NCBI GenBank assembly: GCA_023653785.1
Contig: JAMKCH010019900.1
Location: 49,849-113,848 of the forward strand
Direction: 5' to 3'
Length of the DNA stretch: 64,000 nt
From: Ophioderma brevispina
Lineage: Eukaryota > Echinodermata > Ophiuroidea > Amphilepidida > Ophiodermatidae
Part shown: piece after piece, positions 1 through 10,572 of the stretch
Numbering within the stretch: position 1 is the first letter of the stretch
Layout of the letters: each line of letters starts with the position of its first letter
Program-made: the position numbers and the translations under genes
Notes under the pieces: model-generated
What the model saw: the letters and a program-made list of their open reading frames with translations, nothing else
Database searches by the model: none
What the model was told of the DNA's origin: nothing

Positions 1-85
1 TCAGCAATGTAATTGTATTGATGTCCTACTGTTATGAGCCAGATTTATGGAAAATGTCCATGAAAGTGGGTTTTGTGTTTAAATT

Positions 86-346
86 GTGTATAAATGTGTG
101 AACAACATTGCTCCGATATATATTTCAGAATTACTTCAGAAGTACATTCCAACTCGTTCTTAACGTTCTAGTAACATGCTTCTTCTGAAGGAGTCCAGAT
201 CCAATAGGATGTGGGGTGATAGATCATTTGCCATTGCTGCCCCCCGCTTGTGGAATGAACTGCCATCTGAGCTCAAAACTGCTCAGTGTATTACAACATT
301 TAAGAAACTGTTAAAAACATATCTCATGCACAAAGTTTTTCAATAA
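86..346 (+). pseudogene. LINE reverse transcriptase, C-terminal fragment
   Basis: Reading from 86 in one frame gives a typical LINE RT C-terminus: VYKCVNNIAP, then YIPTRS, then a block with RLWNELPSELK and a closing TFKKLLKTYL before the stop at 344-346. The pattern 'LWN.LP..L+..........FK..LK..L' is shared by CR1/L2/jockey-like elements. An in-frame TAA at 161-163 interrupts it, so this copy is dead. A neighbouring frame is also open over part of the tail but does not carry the motif. What remains is the thumb/C-terminal region; no catalytic YxDD box is present. Confidence 0.75.
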
Positions 347-464
347 TGTTTAAGTTATTGTCCATTTTGCATGTTCTGTAGTTTTTGATATTGTGTTTTG
401 TATTTTTGTTTCATTGTGCGCCTTGAGCACCCAGCAGGGTGGATATGTGCGCTTTACAAGTCGC

Positions 465-495
465 ATTATTATTATTATTATTATTTATTATTTCC
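465..495. repeat. (ATT)n microsatellite
   Basis: About ten ATT units directly after the LINE 3' tail, one slightly broken. This is the probable original 3' terminus of the element. Confidence 0.85.
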
Positions 496-734
496 ATTTT
501 TGGGAAGAAGAATTGGGTAGGCGTTTCAAAAACCGCCATTTTGAATCTGTACAAGCGATTGTCATTTTTTCCTGTTATGTGGTCATGTTGATGTACCCTG
601 TCAATGACTAGAGTTTTGGTAAAAAATCACAATGGCAAAAAGGTTTTCAGAGAGGGGTCCACTTTGCCCCCCGCACCAACGGGAGTGTCAAAGACATTAT
701 GCACTTTAAGTGTTAATGCTTTCAAAACATTTTT

Positions 735-975
735 AAAAATAAAGTTTTGGTGGAAATTTTTGGATAACCAAGGAATTGAGCAGATAGAATGGCCATCGAA
801 GTCACCAGACTTGAAGCCAATTGAATATCTCTTTGCCTATCTTAAACAAGAAGCAGACAAAAACTTTAGCAGCTGAATCCTGGAAAACGCGTGGTCAAAT
901 CGACCAAGGCCATGTCAGAAATTTGATCAACTCCATTTCTCCAATGTGTACTTCGCAGAAAATTAAAAACAAACA
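735..975 (+). pseudogene. Tc1/mariner-type DDE transposase remnant (C-terminal)
   Basis: The frame open to 876 contains LDNQGIEQIE followed by WPSKSPDLKPIE and YLFAYLKQ. This is the conserved 'NGI..L.WP..SPDLNPIE.LW..LK' block of Tc1/mariner transposases, including the acidic residue of 'PIE' that completes the DDE/D triad. About 20 bases upstream of the stop the sequence continues in another frame (about 860-975) with AAESWKTRGQ and HVRNLINSIS, matching the family ending 'W..I....+.LI.SMP.R...VI'. One frameshift therefore separates the halves. The N-terminal helix-turn-helix and the first two catalytic Asp residues are missing. It is a fossil, and no terminal inverted repeats are evident beside it. 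Confidence 0.65.
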
Positions 976-1049
976 ACCCGTTTTGTTTTGGTTGAGTGAT
1001 TCTAATTTCTCCGATATTATTGTACTTTGGAGCAAATTAAAAACGTAAT

Positions 1050-1510
1050 TCTAGGCTTCGGACATAGTCTACAGAAATCTGAAAGTCACAAAAAAAAGCT
1101 TCCTGGTACAAAAAAAACCCCGCAAGACATGGTCGAAACCTATGAAGGTCCAACCAACTTGATCTCCCGAGATGTAGAACTAGCAGGTATAGGAAATCTA
1201 CAATCCCTGCTTTGGTTGACAGGCTAAATGCTGATATTTTTAGTGTTTGATCTGGTTGCAATTTCGTATTTGTATTTTTCATGTATTTGAGTGCAATTGT
1301 TAACCAGCACTTGCTGTATTTCTGGGTTTTAATACTCGCATTTCTTACCAGTTTTAACTACTCATTAAATCTGAGGAAGAAACACACATTGCACACTATA
1401 TAGAACAATCATTTATAACATAACATGCACGGGCACAATTCTGAAACAAAACCTCAAAGCTTGTTTGTACCTTTATGGTAGCCTTTTCCAGAAATGTCTC
1501 TGTGAGGATG
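1050..1510. other. Unassigned intergenic stretch
   Basis: AT-rich, with short overlapping frames on both strands but no recognised domain, RNA or repeat. It could be the decayed 3' part of the neighbouring transposon. Confidence 0.4.
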
Positions 1511-1515
1511 TAGTA

Positions 1516-1677
1516 GGCTTATTATATTCGACGAAACGAAACGAAACGGGCTCAGTGCACCCATTGGATTACACGCTTTATTCCGTTATCATATATACAT
1601 TTTACAATATGACGGAATAAAGCGTGTAATCCAATAGGTGCACTGAACCTGTTTCGTTTCGTCGAATATAATAAGCC
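1516..1677. mobile_element. Near-perfect fold-back (MITE-like) element
   Basis: The first about 75 bases (from ggcttattatattcgacg) are mirrored by the last about 75 (ending ataataagcc), around a spacer near 1,590-1,605. Both arms contain the run 'ggattacacgctttattccg' or its complement and a GAAAC tandem; the left arm has one extra GAAAC unit. No coding capacity. A degenerate second copy sits at 11,344-11,497. Confidence 0.8.
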
Positions 1678-1902
1678 ATGTAAATAAATCACCACCTTCC
1701 AAATTTAGCATACATGATATATTACAAACAATTATGCATGATAAAACTTGCATGATATATTACAACTATACGTTCTCTGTTTCGAATATTTTCTCTAGTT
1801 ACATACAGAAATAAAATAAAGTAATATTTTTATCAACAAAATTGAGGATAATAAAACATTCCGACAATACTGTAGGATTACAGTTGACATGTTAATTCGC
1901 GA

Positions 1903-2077
1903 GCCGGTGTGGCAGGAGATATAGTCCTCCGGCCTCACAGTCCGGGAACAATGGTGAACAATAGGGCAATCGATTCAGTTGACTCTTCACGCAACATTAG
2001 TTTCACGCTTTATTCCGTTGTCGTCTATGGAACCCGGACTATGATACCTGCCGGACTAAGATTACTTTCACACCAGA
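1903..2077. mobile_element. Fold-back MITE, family B, copy 1
   Basis: About 175 bp. The left end (ggtgtgg...tccggcc...agtccggg) is the imperfect inverted complement of the right end (cccggact...gccggact...cacacc). The core holds 'gtttcacgctttattccgtt'. The same layout recurs at 6,179-6,356, which defines a dispersed family. Confidence 0.65.
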
Positions 2078-2099
2078 ATGGAGTTGTCAAAAATTCCTC

Positions 2100-3329
2100 C
2101 CCTGAATGCAATGGGCGATGGAAAATATTGATCAACGTATCAGTCATTAGCTTGGTCACGCATAAATACTTTTATTATGGTTCCATTATCATTGACAAAT
2201 TTCATTAAAAAATAGATATTTAAATAACCCAAAGACCGTTGCGTGTATGCATCAAGGTGCTTTTTTTAATAAAAGTTTTTGAGTTTGGTAATAAAACTGC
2301 TGATGTTTGGCATACCTGACATGAACAAGCTTGAGTCAAGTCGGAATAGAAGCAAGTTACATGTTTGTCGAAAAGAATAAGATTCTTGTCACAATTTTCT
2401 TGAAATAAAATTTTTAATGCATGCATAACAAAAATGTGCATCGTGGTAAATAATTTTAATTGAGTTAGTAGTTCGGTGTTTTAATACAGAGAGAAAACAA
2501 TTCTTCAAATCTTAAAAAACACTATTATTATTACACTTCAACATAAATGCTATATGCGAAATAGAGCATCATTTCTCATGAACAAAATCATGCTATTTCA
2601 TTGGGTGATTCCTACTACACGTGCTATTCCCCGAGGAAAATAGATCGAACTGTTTCTCTACAGCCCCGTCGCCAGAGTCACAGTAAGATTTATATCGCGA
2701 AATAGAGCTCACTATTTTTTCTTGGTACTGACTACGGGCCTATTACCCCTCACCCAGTACCTCGGGAAAATAGTGTGCCCTGTTTTCCAACCATGTACTA
2801 TTTGTATAATATCATAGTTTAATTACATGTTGGCGCATTCAGTTTTCAAAATATATGAATTACACGATTAGATATAAGGTTTTTAATGTGGAAAAAGTGT
2901 GGTTAGTAAACTCAAATGAAACGACTAGCAATGTTAGGAGTGTACCATTGGACTATTGACAATTTGTGTACCTGATACTACCTAGATGTATATTAAAACT
3001 CTTTCTGAACCACTTTTCAAACTAAACAGAACTAGTATTTTAAAAGACACAAGTACGTAACATTGTCAATTAATTTTGTCTTATAAAACTCGGAAAAATC
3101 TTCAGAAAATCTCTACCACATAAAATTAAAAGAAAAAAAAAACATTTGAAAACTAATGAGAACAATGGTTAAATATGAGTCCCAACTTCGTTTCACAAAT
3201 CAGGTACAATTATTTGAAATAATTTGATCATATGTTATGTAGTAGTTATAGATTTTAATATTCCAATCTATTTTGGAACATTTAAAAGTGTTAAAGTTAC
3301 TATATTAACATATTTATACTGAAAACATA
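2100..3329. other. AT-rich stretch with a short palindrome cluster
   Basis: No gene seen. Between about 2,550 and 2,800 there are repeated small blocks of the type 'cgaaatag', 'ctatttc' and 'ggaaaatag' in both orientations. They resemble the clusters at 4,846-4,945 and 32,061-32,120. The rest is unremarkable. Confidence 0.4.
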
Positions 3330-4260
3330 TACACCTGGCACAAAAAGTATCTCGGCATGTTTTTCGATCTGTACTGTGCCAAAGTCAGATCATTTTGAAA
3401 GTTTTCGAAATATACAGTTTATTGCCTAGGTCTTGTTCTTTCATTTAACACCTCGCTTGTAAAAAAGCGTACAGAAATGGCTGAGATAGAACGCCCGAAA
3501 GACGCAAACCCCAAAACCAAAAGTTGCAATTTTTGGATTTTTCAATGGGCATTGCAGCGTACTGGGACGAACACGGGGACCACAATCAATGATTGCAAGT
3601 AGCCTTTCTCGTTCATTCAGTCGGAAAACCTCTTCGTGTAAAATCAATACACACGTATTATTCCGTTGTACCACACAGTGACCATTTTTTTTTTTTTTTT
3701 TTTTAACATAGTTTTTCTCTCCAGATTTTGTTCTCGATAATCTAAGTTTATCTAGATATACACGGTTTTTCTAGATAAACAGTTTTCCTCTCTAGATAAA
3801 CATAGTTTTCCTCTCTTGATAAACTAAGTTAGATAACTAACTGAGATAGAACGCCCGAAAGACGCAAACCCCAAAACCAAAAGTTGCAATTTTTGGATTT
3901 TTCAATGGGCATTGCAGCGTACTGGGACGAACACGGGGACCACAATCAATGATTGCAAGTAGCCTTTCTCGTTCATTCAGTCGGAAAACCTCTTCGTGTA
4001 AAATCAATACACACGTATTATTCCGTTGTACCACACAGTGACCATTGAAAAATCCAAAAACTGCAACTTTTGGTTTGGGGGTTTTGCGTCTTTCGGGCAC
4101 TCTATCTCAGCCATTTTTGCACGCTTTTTATAAGCGAGGTGTTAAATGAAAGAGCAAGACCTAGGCAACAAAATGTATATTTCGAAAACTTTCACAATGG
4201 TCTGACTTTGGCACAGTACTGATCGAAAAACATGCCGAGATACTTTTTGTGCCAGGTGTA
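3330..4260. mobile_element. Long-TIR element with internal direct repeat
   Basis: Begins TACACCTGGCACAAAAAG and ends with its complement CTTTTTGTGCCAGGTGTA. The inverted arms run about 210 bp each (3,330-3,545 and 4,045-4,260). Inside, 3,480-3,687 is repeated almost exactly in direct orientation at 3,840-4,046, separated by a T-run and an AT-rich 'tctagataaac' stretch. The TA at the edges would fit a Tc1/mariner-type non-autonomous element. Open frames inside are by-products of the repeat. One related arm is at 11,641-11,873. Confidence 0.7.
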
Positions 4261-4391
4261 TTAATAACCTTACACTCACACCAGAGAACTCCTGATGCCC
4301 TCGTTGAAGGTAAATTATTTTTTTTAAATGTGTGATTAACGTGCAATTTTGTTTCAATTTCGTGAAATATGAGAGCGTATGTCTGGAAAAT

Positions 4392-4397
4392 TTTATT
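4392..4397 (-). terminator. Polyadenylation signal AATAAA
   Basis: Canonical hexamer on the minus strand, 30 bases past the tandem TAA stops of the exon at 4,427-4,574. Confidence 0.45.
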
Positions 4398-4426
4398 GCT
4401 TTACCATGCTTTTAAAATACAAGTTA

Positions 4427-4574
4427 TTACACACACGTACCCGAATAGTCTTCGTCTATGTCGTCGTACATAAAGTAACGCCAAAAACCAAATTGTGCGA
4501 AAGCTCCGTAGACTAACAGAGTTACAAGAAATCCAGTTAGCATGTTTTCTCGACGTGTAGGCACTCGAAGTTTT
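4427..4574 (-). CDS. Candidate terminal exon, COA3-like single-pass membrane protein
   Basis: On the minus strand a splice acceptor (ctatatctcatag, exon from 4,574) opens 48 codons: KLRVPTRREN, then MLTGFLVTLLVYGAFA, QFGFWRYFMYDDIDEDYSG and TCV, then two adjacent TAA stops from 4,429. AATAAA lies at 4,397-4,392, 30 bases after the stop, as expected for a 3' end. A basic stretch, 'R.N..TG', one hydrophobic helix with 'YG', an aromatic turn and an acidic tail match the layout I recall for COA3 (CCDC56), a cytochrome c oxidase assembly factor of the inner mitochondrial membrane. Alternative: ATG at 4,543 starts a signal peptide (cleavage after AFA) and GTACGT at 4,440 is a donor, giving a secreted protein. 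No upstream exon was found. Coding is likely; identity is uncertain. Confidence 0.45.
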
Positions 4575-4599
4575 CTATGAGATATAGAGTAAATAATGA

Positions 4600-5880
4600 C
4601 ATAATTTCAATATTACTTTGTTTAAAATATTGATACAACTAGACGCGTCTTCCTTTTCTTTTTGTACAAACTTGACCACAAGTCAAAAAATTTGAACTAC
4701 AAAAGAGTTGTGTACGACACATGGTTTTATATTAAATTTTGCCCAGTAAAAAGATTGGAAACAAAGTCCTTGGAGCACATTTATTAACTGGTATAGTTGC
4801 ATAGTTTAACCATTCTTTGCTTTAGAACCCTCCAGATGAATAGGTGTGCTATTCCAAGGGCAATGGAAATACTATTGCCCTAGGTATTCCCAGGGCAATA
4901 GAAGTACTATCCCAGGGCAATAGAAGTACCATTGGCCTATAGGTGGTATTTATGATCAACATTGCATCCGTACAAATATTGACTGCTCTAGATTCGGGAA
5001 ATGGTGATGTCTATATGTGATGTGGAGACCGTAGCCTACAGCTTCAACTCCACATTACCTCGAGATAGTTTTCACCGTTCCCCTCATGAGCAGTGGATAA
5101 TAGTACGTGGGAAAGGGCATCCACTTAAAGTCCAGTTGACAAAAGTCATTATCCGACTTATTCTGTTATTAGAATGAAACTCCGCCGTCAATTTGGATAA
5201 GAGTGCTTCGTAAATTTGCCTTAGGAGTGAAGCGAAATGCTTTTTGAGACCCATTAATTGTATCAGGAAAAATGAGAAGGCTGTCCGCAAAGCATTCATT
5301 TCTGTATTTCTGCAACCTATTACCATCAATAAAATAGGCAATTGTGATAGAAGATTGTAAACTGAACTCTTTAAACAACTTTATTTTATATAATTTAAAT
5401 AAGTCACACCATTTACGCTCTCATAGCATCTGTACTGCTGGCATACAGCGCCACCTATTCCGTTTCCGCATCGATAATTGGCCGGCTATTCTTAGACATG
5501 CACTACGTCTTTTGACTCCCTAGAAGCAGAGCGTTGTGTTAAATAAAGGCTCTGCGATTAGCTTGAACAAGGAATGAAAAAAAAAAAAAAACGGTTTCGC
5601 GGTACCTTGGATATCGCGAAATCAAAGAATCAGGTGGTCGATATGATGTTAGAAATGGGTTCCTGACAAAAAAGACCAATTAGCTCACTAGTTTTGTAAG
5701 CCTGGCGTGTGGCATGACTTGATAGTAGCAATCGAGAATTGAGCCAGTTGAACAGGTAAGAAAATTGCTTGTATGAATCGTATTTTTCACGTTTTTTCGT
5801 TTTTTTCCAAAAATAAACCTATATTATAAACTAGTCAGCTAACTAGACAATTTAGTTAGAAATATTTTGGCGCGTAAATC
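4600..5880. other. Non-coding stretch with GGGCAATAG palindrome cluster
   Basis: No gene recognised. At 4,846-4,945 the word 'gggcaatag' or its complement 'ctattgccc' occurs several times in alternating orientation around CCTAGG. At 5,580-5,592 there is an A-run. CAG|GTAAGA at about 5,755 looks like a splice donor, but no convincing exon precedes it. Confidence 0.4.
5446..5457 (-). promoter_or_regulatory. Possible CTCF-type core motif
   Basis: CAGCGCCACCTA (the other strand reads TAGGTGGCGCTG) resembles the core of the bilaterian CTCF insulator site. A single 12-base match can occur by chance. Confidence 0.2.
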
Positions 5881-5900
5881 GTTACGATAGGCCAAGTATT

Positions 5901-6178
5901 TTGCGCAATCTCCAGTGTACCGCAATGTACAAAAAATCCAAATCAACGCTATCTGACAGAGTTTCCCACCCTCAGCCTACGGCGGTCAGGAAAATAAGTA
6001 GCCTGTGTCACAGAGTGCAAAAGATATTATCGAAATTAGTACTGCGCGAGAGATTAACGCTATCAGTCCGTCATAGCGAATGCTTGCAAATGAAACTATA
6101 TCTCAAATATCTCTGGAATACGAAGGGGTTCTATGGAGATTTTTGCATCAGAGGGTCCGTTACAGAAGCGGCTAGGCC
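5901..6178 (+). other. Open frame of unknown meaning
   Basis: A frame from 5,901 stays open for about 100 codons (basic, Leu/Ser-rich, e.g. KILSKLVLRERL) and runs into the MITE at 6,179. No domain recognised and no clear splice sites. It is either a chance frame or a remnant. Confidence 0.15.
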
Positions 6179-6356
6179 GACCGGGGTAGACGTAACTATT
6201 GTCGGCCGTACATCATAGTACGGGAAACAATGGTGAAAACAATAGACAAACGATTCATTGACTTTTAACGCAACAGTAGTTTCACGCCTTTATTCCCGTT
6301 ATGTCTATGGAGCCCCGGATCTGGCTCCCGCCGGATTATCTGCTTTCACACCGGGT
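6179..6356. mobile_element. Fold-back MITE, family B, copy 2
   Basis: Same organisation as 1,903-2,077: left end gaccgggg...gtcggccg...tacggg, core 'gtttcacgcctttattcccg', right end ccccgg...gccggatt...cacaccggg. It differs from copy 1 by many substitutions and small indels, so the family is old. Confidence 0.65.
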
Positions 6357-6454
6357 AAACCTCTCAATCAAGAAGATTATGGTAGTGTGAGCTTTATTCC
6401 GGTAATGTGTTTATTTAAAGTATTACAAAAAACCGATTTCTGCCAGCTTGAGTT

Positions 6455-6530
6455 TCGTGGCGTGAAGGTATATGCGCTCGTCTTGTGATCAAAAGGTCCT
6501 TGGTTCAAGTCCCACTTCTGAAGCAAAAAT
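6455..6530 (+). mobile_element. tRNA-like SINE head
   Basis: An A-box-like TGGCGTGAAGG (from 6,458) and a perfect B box GGTTCAAGTCC (6,502-6,512) are spaced as in a tRNA. A full cloverleaf is not formed because the acceptor stem does not pair, so a tRNA-derived SINE or tRNA pseudogene is more likely than a working tRNA. Confidence 0.45.
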
Positions 6531-6539
6531 TTTAATCTA

Positions 6540-7860
6540 TTAGTTTGGGACTAGAGGATTGCCTGAGAAAATTCAAAGTGGCTAAACTGCGATTGCACGG
6601 AAAGTATAGGGTTACCTGGTAGGCCCCCAGACGCTTGTGTCCGTTACTTGTTTTGTTTTGAATATGTTATCCGCTAATTGGGTCTGAACCTATAAAAAAA
6701 CATAGCGAAGGGAAGGAAAAATTGAACTCGTTTTTTTGTCGCGGGTACTTCGGTGCTCGCAAACAACGGGAAAAAGGTGAAAAACACGCAATCGCTACGG
6801 GCCGCATCCTTTTCCCACAATTGCCTTCGGTATTATTTCAGTCTGCAGAATTTTAAAAACGCTGGTTTCATTACGCTTTCAATTTTAGAAACGATTACGT
6901 ACTTACCGGACCGCCCCGTACGCTCAGCTGATGACGAGTGGTGATAACCCCCTAGGGCAGTGAAAGATTTGCCAAGGTTTGCCAGGATTCAACAATGGGC
7001 GGCGCGGTGTGCCAAGACGATACCAATATCCAACTTAATTCATATCATAATATGGTGTGAAGTAATAACCATCCGAATAAGTTCCCATTACGAAGGAAGG
7101 TTAACGTTTTTTTTTTTTTTGCTAACATGTTTTAAATCTCGGATTTATATATTAGTTTTCCCTCAGATAGAGTACAATGTTTTTTTGTAGAATCAACAAA
7201 CATTTTTCCGGGATAGATTTCTTGATTGCGTCAAAAACTTGGTCCCTAAAAGGAAGGGACACAAATAACTCGGGAAAAACCTTCCTTGGACACAATAACT
7301 GCAAGGAAAAAACAAAACAATAGCATTGCTCCAAGTGTTGTTGTTATTATAGGATAATATTTTTGCTTCCAATTTCACTGCAATTTCACAGAAACAAATG
7401 TTGAAAGACACGCGGATGATGGAGGCAGACATTGGTTCCATCAGGAATCTAATAGCGCTGATGCTTTATCTTATCAATCGCTCTGAAAGTCTGGCAAACC
7501 CCCTGGGCTGATCGGTATATTCTACCATGCTGAAGCTTACATCCGGTCAAATAACGTTGCACTATTTGCTTTCTAATGCTTTCTTAAAAAAAGACTTCTG
7601 ATTAATAAACAGTCAGTTGGATCGAGTTTATTAATACGAATAAAAAAAGTCGTTCCTTGGCAATGGGCGCAGCCATTAGACATTATAGCTACAGCTAGCA
7701 CAAGATATACATACAATGAATTAGGACATCTTTTTTAGAATTATGAACTATGTCCCTGACAAATTTATTGCCCATGTAATATTCTGAATATGCTGTATGT
7801 ACTGAGAACATAATATAGAAAATATTAACCGACGCGGAAATAAAAATCAATCGACGGAAA
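6540..7860. other. Unassigned intergenic stretch
   Basis: Possible SINE body to about 6,660. Beyond that, only AT-rich sequence with short frames and T-runs. No recognised feature. Confidence 0.4.
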
Positions 7861-8700
7861 GTCATGTTGTGACTGTTTGTACTTAAAACTAGGGAGATCT
7901 TTGGAGAGTGAAATTGCGGGGGAGTGTCACTTCAAAAAGCAACGCATTTGAAGAATGATATTTAGCAAACGCTGTTATGTCGGGGTTGTAGTGATTAGTG
8001 GAAATTGTTTGTACTTGAAAAGGGGCGTCATTTTTTGAGAGTTAAAATTATGCGTGAGTTGTTACCTTCAGAGTATTAGAAGAGTACGTTAAAAAGTGTG
8101 ATGTGGTGGTTAGGACTGGTGTTAATGTTTACAATTTTGAATAGGGCAGGTTGTTCCGAGAGTTGAAATATGGCATTACCACAGAGTAATCATAATTTTT
8201 TTGTTTGCTGTCTTCCCCAACATACTTTTCAATATTAAATATTATGTTACATCAAAGTACTTTCTTTACTGTGAAGGTGACAACCACCGATCCCCTATCT
8301 TTAACCCTCTAAACTACCCTCCTTATACTTGACAAGTACAAACCCCCTTTTTTATTTCTTCGTGTTAACACACCAAACCAGTATGTTTCCAAACACAACT
8401 CTTGCAATTAACTCACCACATTAAAACTCTACAAAAAGGCCTTCAATTTTGTAGGGTTTTCAACCCATCCCCAATACATCAACTAAGTCGCCACATCCCA
8501 AACTTTGCCATATCTAACACTGCCCAATATGAGTAACTCACCATATTTGACCTCCTTAATTACTACCCCCACTTTAAAGTACAACATTCCCAAGTCGCCA
8601 ATATTAATATAACAACGATCAATGGGCAAAAACAATAACTCTTAAACTCTTCCACCCCCTAGAGTGAATCTACCCATAGTTTAATGCTCCAAAGTCCTTG
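7860..8700. repeat. Possible ancient large inverted repeat
   Basis: The left half (7,860-8,200) is G/T-rich and the right half (8,270-8,700) C/A-rich. Several phrases mirror each other, e.g. 'gtttgtacttgaaaaggggc' on the left and the complement of 'gtttgtacttg..aagg.gg' on the right (around 8,325). Decayed; boundaries are approximate. Confidence 0.3.
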
Positions 8701-8731
8701 TGGCCCATGCAGATGGCAGCAACCAGTGCCG

Positions 8732-8763
8732 AAAAATGACGATAAATTTATATCGTCATTTTT
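8732..8763. repeat. Perfect 13-bp-stem hairpin
   Basis: AAAAATGACGATA, a 6-base loop, then TATCGTCATTTTT. It could be the tip of a fold-back element. Confidence 0.7.
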
Positions 8764-8994
8764 GTTATCTCTTTCAAATGCTTACAAGGACGGTAATTTG
8801 GAAAATTAACAAAACGGGATATTAGCGGGGGCCATATGTGATTGGGCCAAACAAATAATGGTGCCAATCTTTCGAGCAGCATATTTCATACTTTTACATG
8901 CAAATCAGTAGGGCATCTAATTCAAATTGAAATTACACCAGGCACAATCAAACTCAACAGTTAGTTTCCTTTATCATTCTATCATTGCGGGCAC

Positions 8995-9295
8995 ATGTGG
9001 TCCAGGTGATAAGCGCCGACCTGCACCCTAAAGGTTGTGAGTACGAGCCACAATGAGGAAAAATGGTTTTACCCTTAGTAAGGGAGCTTTAACCTCAATT
9101 ACTTCTCTCCACCCAGGTGTATAAAGGGTACCGGCATTTTTCAGTTGGGAGGTAAACAGACTCGCGTAAGGAGTGTAGGACACCCCTACCAGCAAACATT
9201 ATATGTGGAGTTGGCCCATCGCTCGAAAGAGGATGGGCACTCCGTCTGTGTACACAGGTCCGCCCCTTTACCTACTTTACCTTATCATCTATAAC
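8995..9295 (+). mobile_element. tRNA-derived SINE
   Basis: A tRNA-like head has an A-box-like TGGTCCAGGTGATAAGCGCC (8,998-9,017) and a B-box-like GAGTACGAGCC (9,039-9,049). It is followed by a body with 'ctctccacccaggtgtataa' and 'gggtacc', a phrase characteristic of SINEs in several marine invertebrates. The tail 'ctttacctactttacctt' is a short degenerate tandem repeat, as SINEs often have. No target-site duplication was identified. Confidence 0.65.
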
Positions 9296-9649
9296 ACATC
9301 AAGGTGTTCAACCACCAGCCACAAACCACATGCCCGAAATTCCAGACTACCTAAACGGGATGCCCTCAAACCTTGGCAAATATGACAACAGCGGCACTTA
9401 GGCCCAACTACCTTGATGATGAGACAATAAACATCAACTTTTCAATGGCTAAAGTACAGACAGACCCACATTAACAAGAATTTCTTGCTTCGATCCAGGA
9501 TGGTGTTGTAGTGCCTTCCCAAAATTCCAAACAAAATGGCCAAAATGTAAATAACGGACAGTTTGACTGATACAGGGGGATGAAAAAAAACTTGACCATG
9601 ATGGTCCGCATGTTTATTTTTAAATAAAGATATCCTGACATTATGTGGT

Positions 9650-10010
9650 ACCGAGGAAAGCCTATTTCGTTATCTTTAATTTGCTTGCAAAGATCATCCA
9701 ATAGGTTAGTCTAGGCCGAGATACGTCTTTGAATCAAGAATCTGCAGTGAATAAATAGCTGATTTCTTTGGACACTTGATTTCTTCTCTGAACGCCGTTC
9801 ATTCAATATGAATTCGTGGACAGAGCAGAAAGACCAGAAAACCGATACTGATTCAAACGATTGTAGCTCGGTCTATACTAACCGATGGATGATCTTTGCA
9901 GTAAATTAAGATTAATGACCCAGCTTTCAGATGATCCCAAATATCTTAGATATCTATAATCTAAAAATTCAAAATGGTGGACACAATTAGGGTCAAAAAA
10001 GTTTTTTTTA
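9650..10010 (+). repeat. Dispersed repeat U, copy 1
   Basis: Shares 'gaattcgtggacagag', 'cgattgtag.tcgg', 'aaccgatgg.....atctttgc' and 'aaaatgg.gacaaa.t.agggtc' with 53,640-53,930 and 54,610-54,890. The shared word 'aaagc.tatttc.ttatctttaatttgc' also occurs near 52,405. No transposase recognised. Confidence 0.6.
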
Positions 10011-10330
10011 ATCAACCTGTATATAATTGTGTGGAAGAACCCGAACTTTTTTTTGTAAAAGGCTATCGTAAAACTATTGTCAGACATTATTTAATATCAT
10101 CTTGCTGTTTATTTCCCCAAAATGGCCAGCCAATATGTCCGTCTTTTAAAGAGAAATACATATAGTGATCAAACAACCGGTCTAATTATCCAATGCAACT
10201 TATCATAATAACTAAAAGATAAAACAGGACCTATGTAATTTAATTGTAGGTTATTGAAAAGTCTGCAACGGCAGCCGTATGGTCACCATCTTGGATTTTT
10301 CCATGTTAACACAACAGAAATGCCAGAGAC
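10010..10330. other. Unassigned stretch
   Basis: Short overlapping frames only; no feature recognised. Confidence 0.4.
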
Positions 10331-10572
10331 GAATTGGTCAAAGACCAGGGCGTTTAACGGGCCTTGCCCGCTCTGAGGGGGCAAATTTCCAGTCTTGGGA
10401 AATTTTCCTCTCAGGGGGGTCAAAAGGCCAATTTTCTCGGTCAGAGGATAAAAAACGGCGGATTTAACAGATCTTGCAAATTTTTAACCGGCCAAAGTAG
10501 TCGGGCGGGGGGGGGGGGGGCAACTTCCCTGCCCCCCTGCCCCCCCCCCCCTGCCTGTTACGCCACTTCAAG
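10330..10572. repeat. G/C-homopolymer repeat
   Basis: G-run near 10,505-10,518 and C-runs at about 10,530-10,552, closing with 'ctgttacgccac'. This resembles the ends of MITEs/Helitron-like repeats with 'gtggcgtaac' termini. The other end was not located. Confidence 0.35.

Larger units (their letters stand above)
1..496 (+). mobile_element. 3' end of a non-LTR (LINE) retrotransposon
   Basis: The last part of a reverse-transcriptase ORF (86-346) is followed by a short untranslated tail. The tail carries the phrase 'gcgccttgag...gtgcgctttacaa' and ends in an ATT microsatellite. A C-terminal frame, a tail with this wording and a trinucleotide run is the usual 3' end of CR1/L2-type LINEs in invertebrates. 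The 5' part lies outside the window. Confidence 0.75.

Noticed and set aside
6455..6530. Functional tRNA gene
   Set aside because: A and B boxes are present but the acceptor stem does not pair; better explained as a SINE head or pseudo-tRNA.
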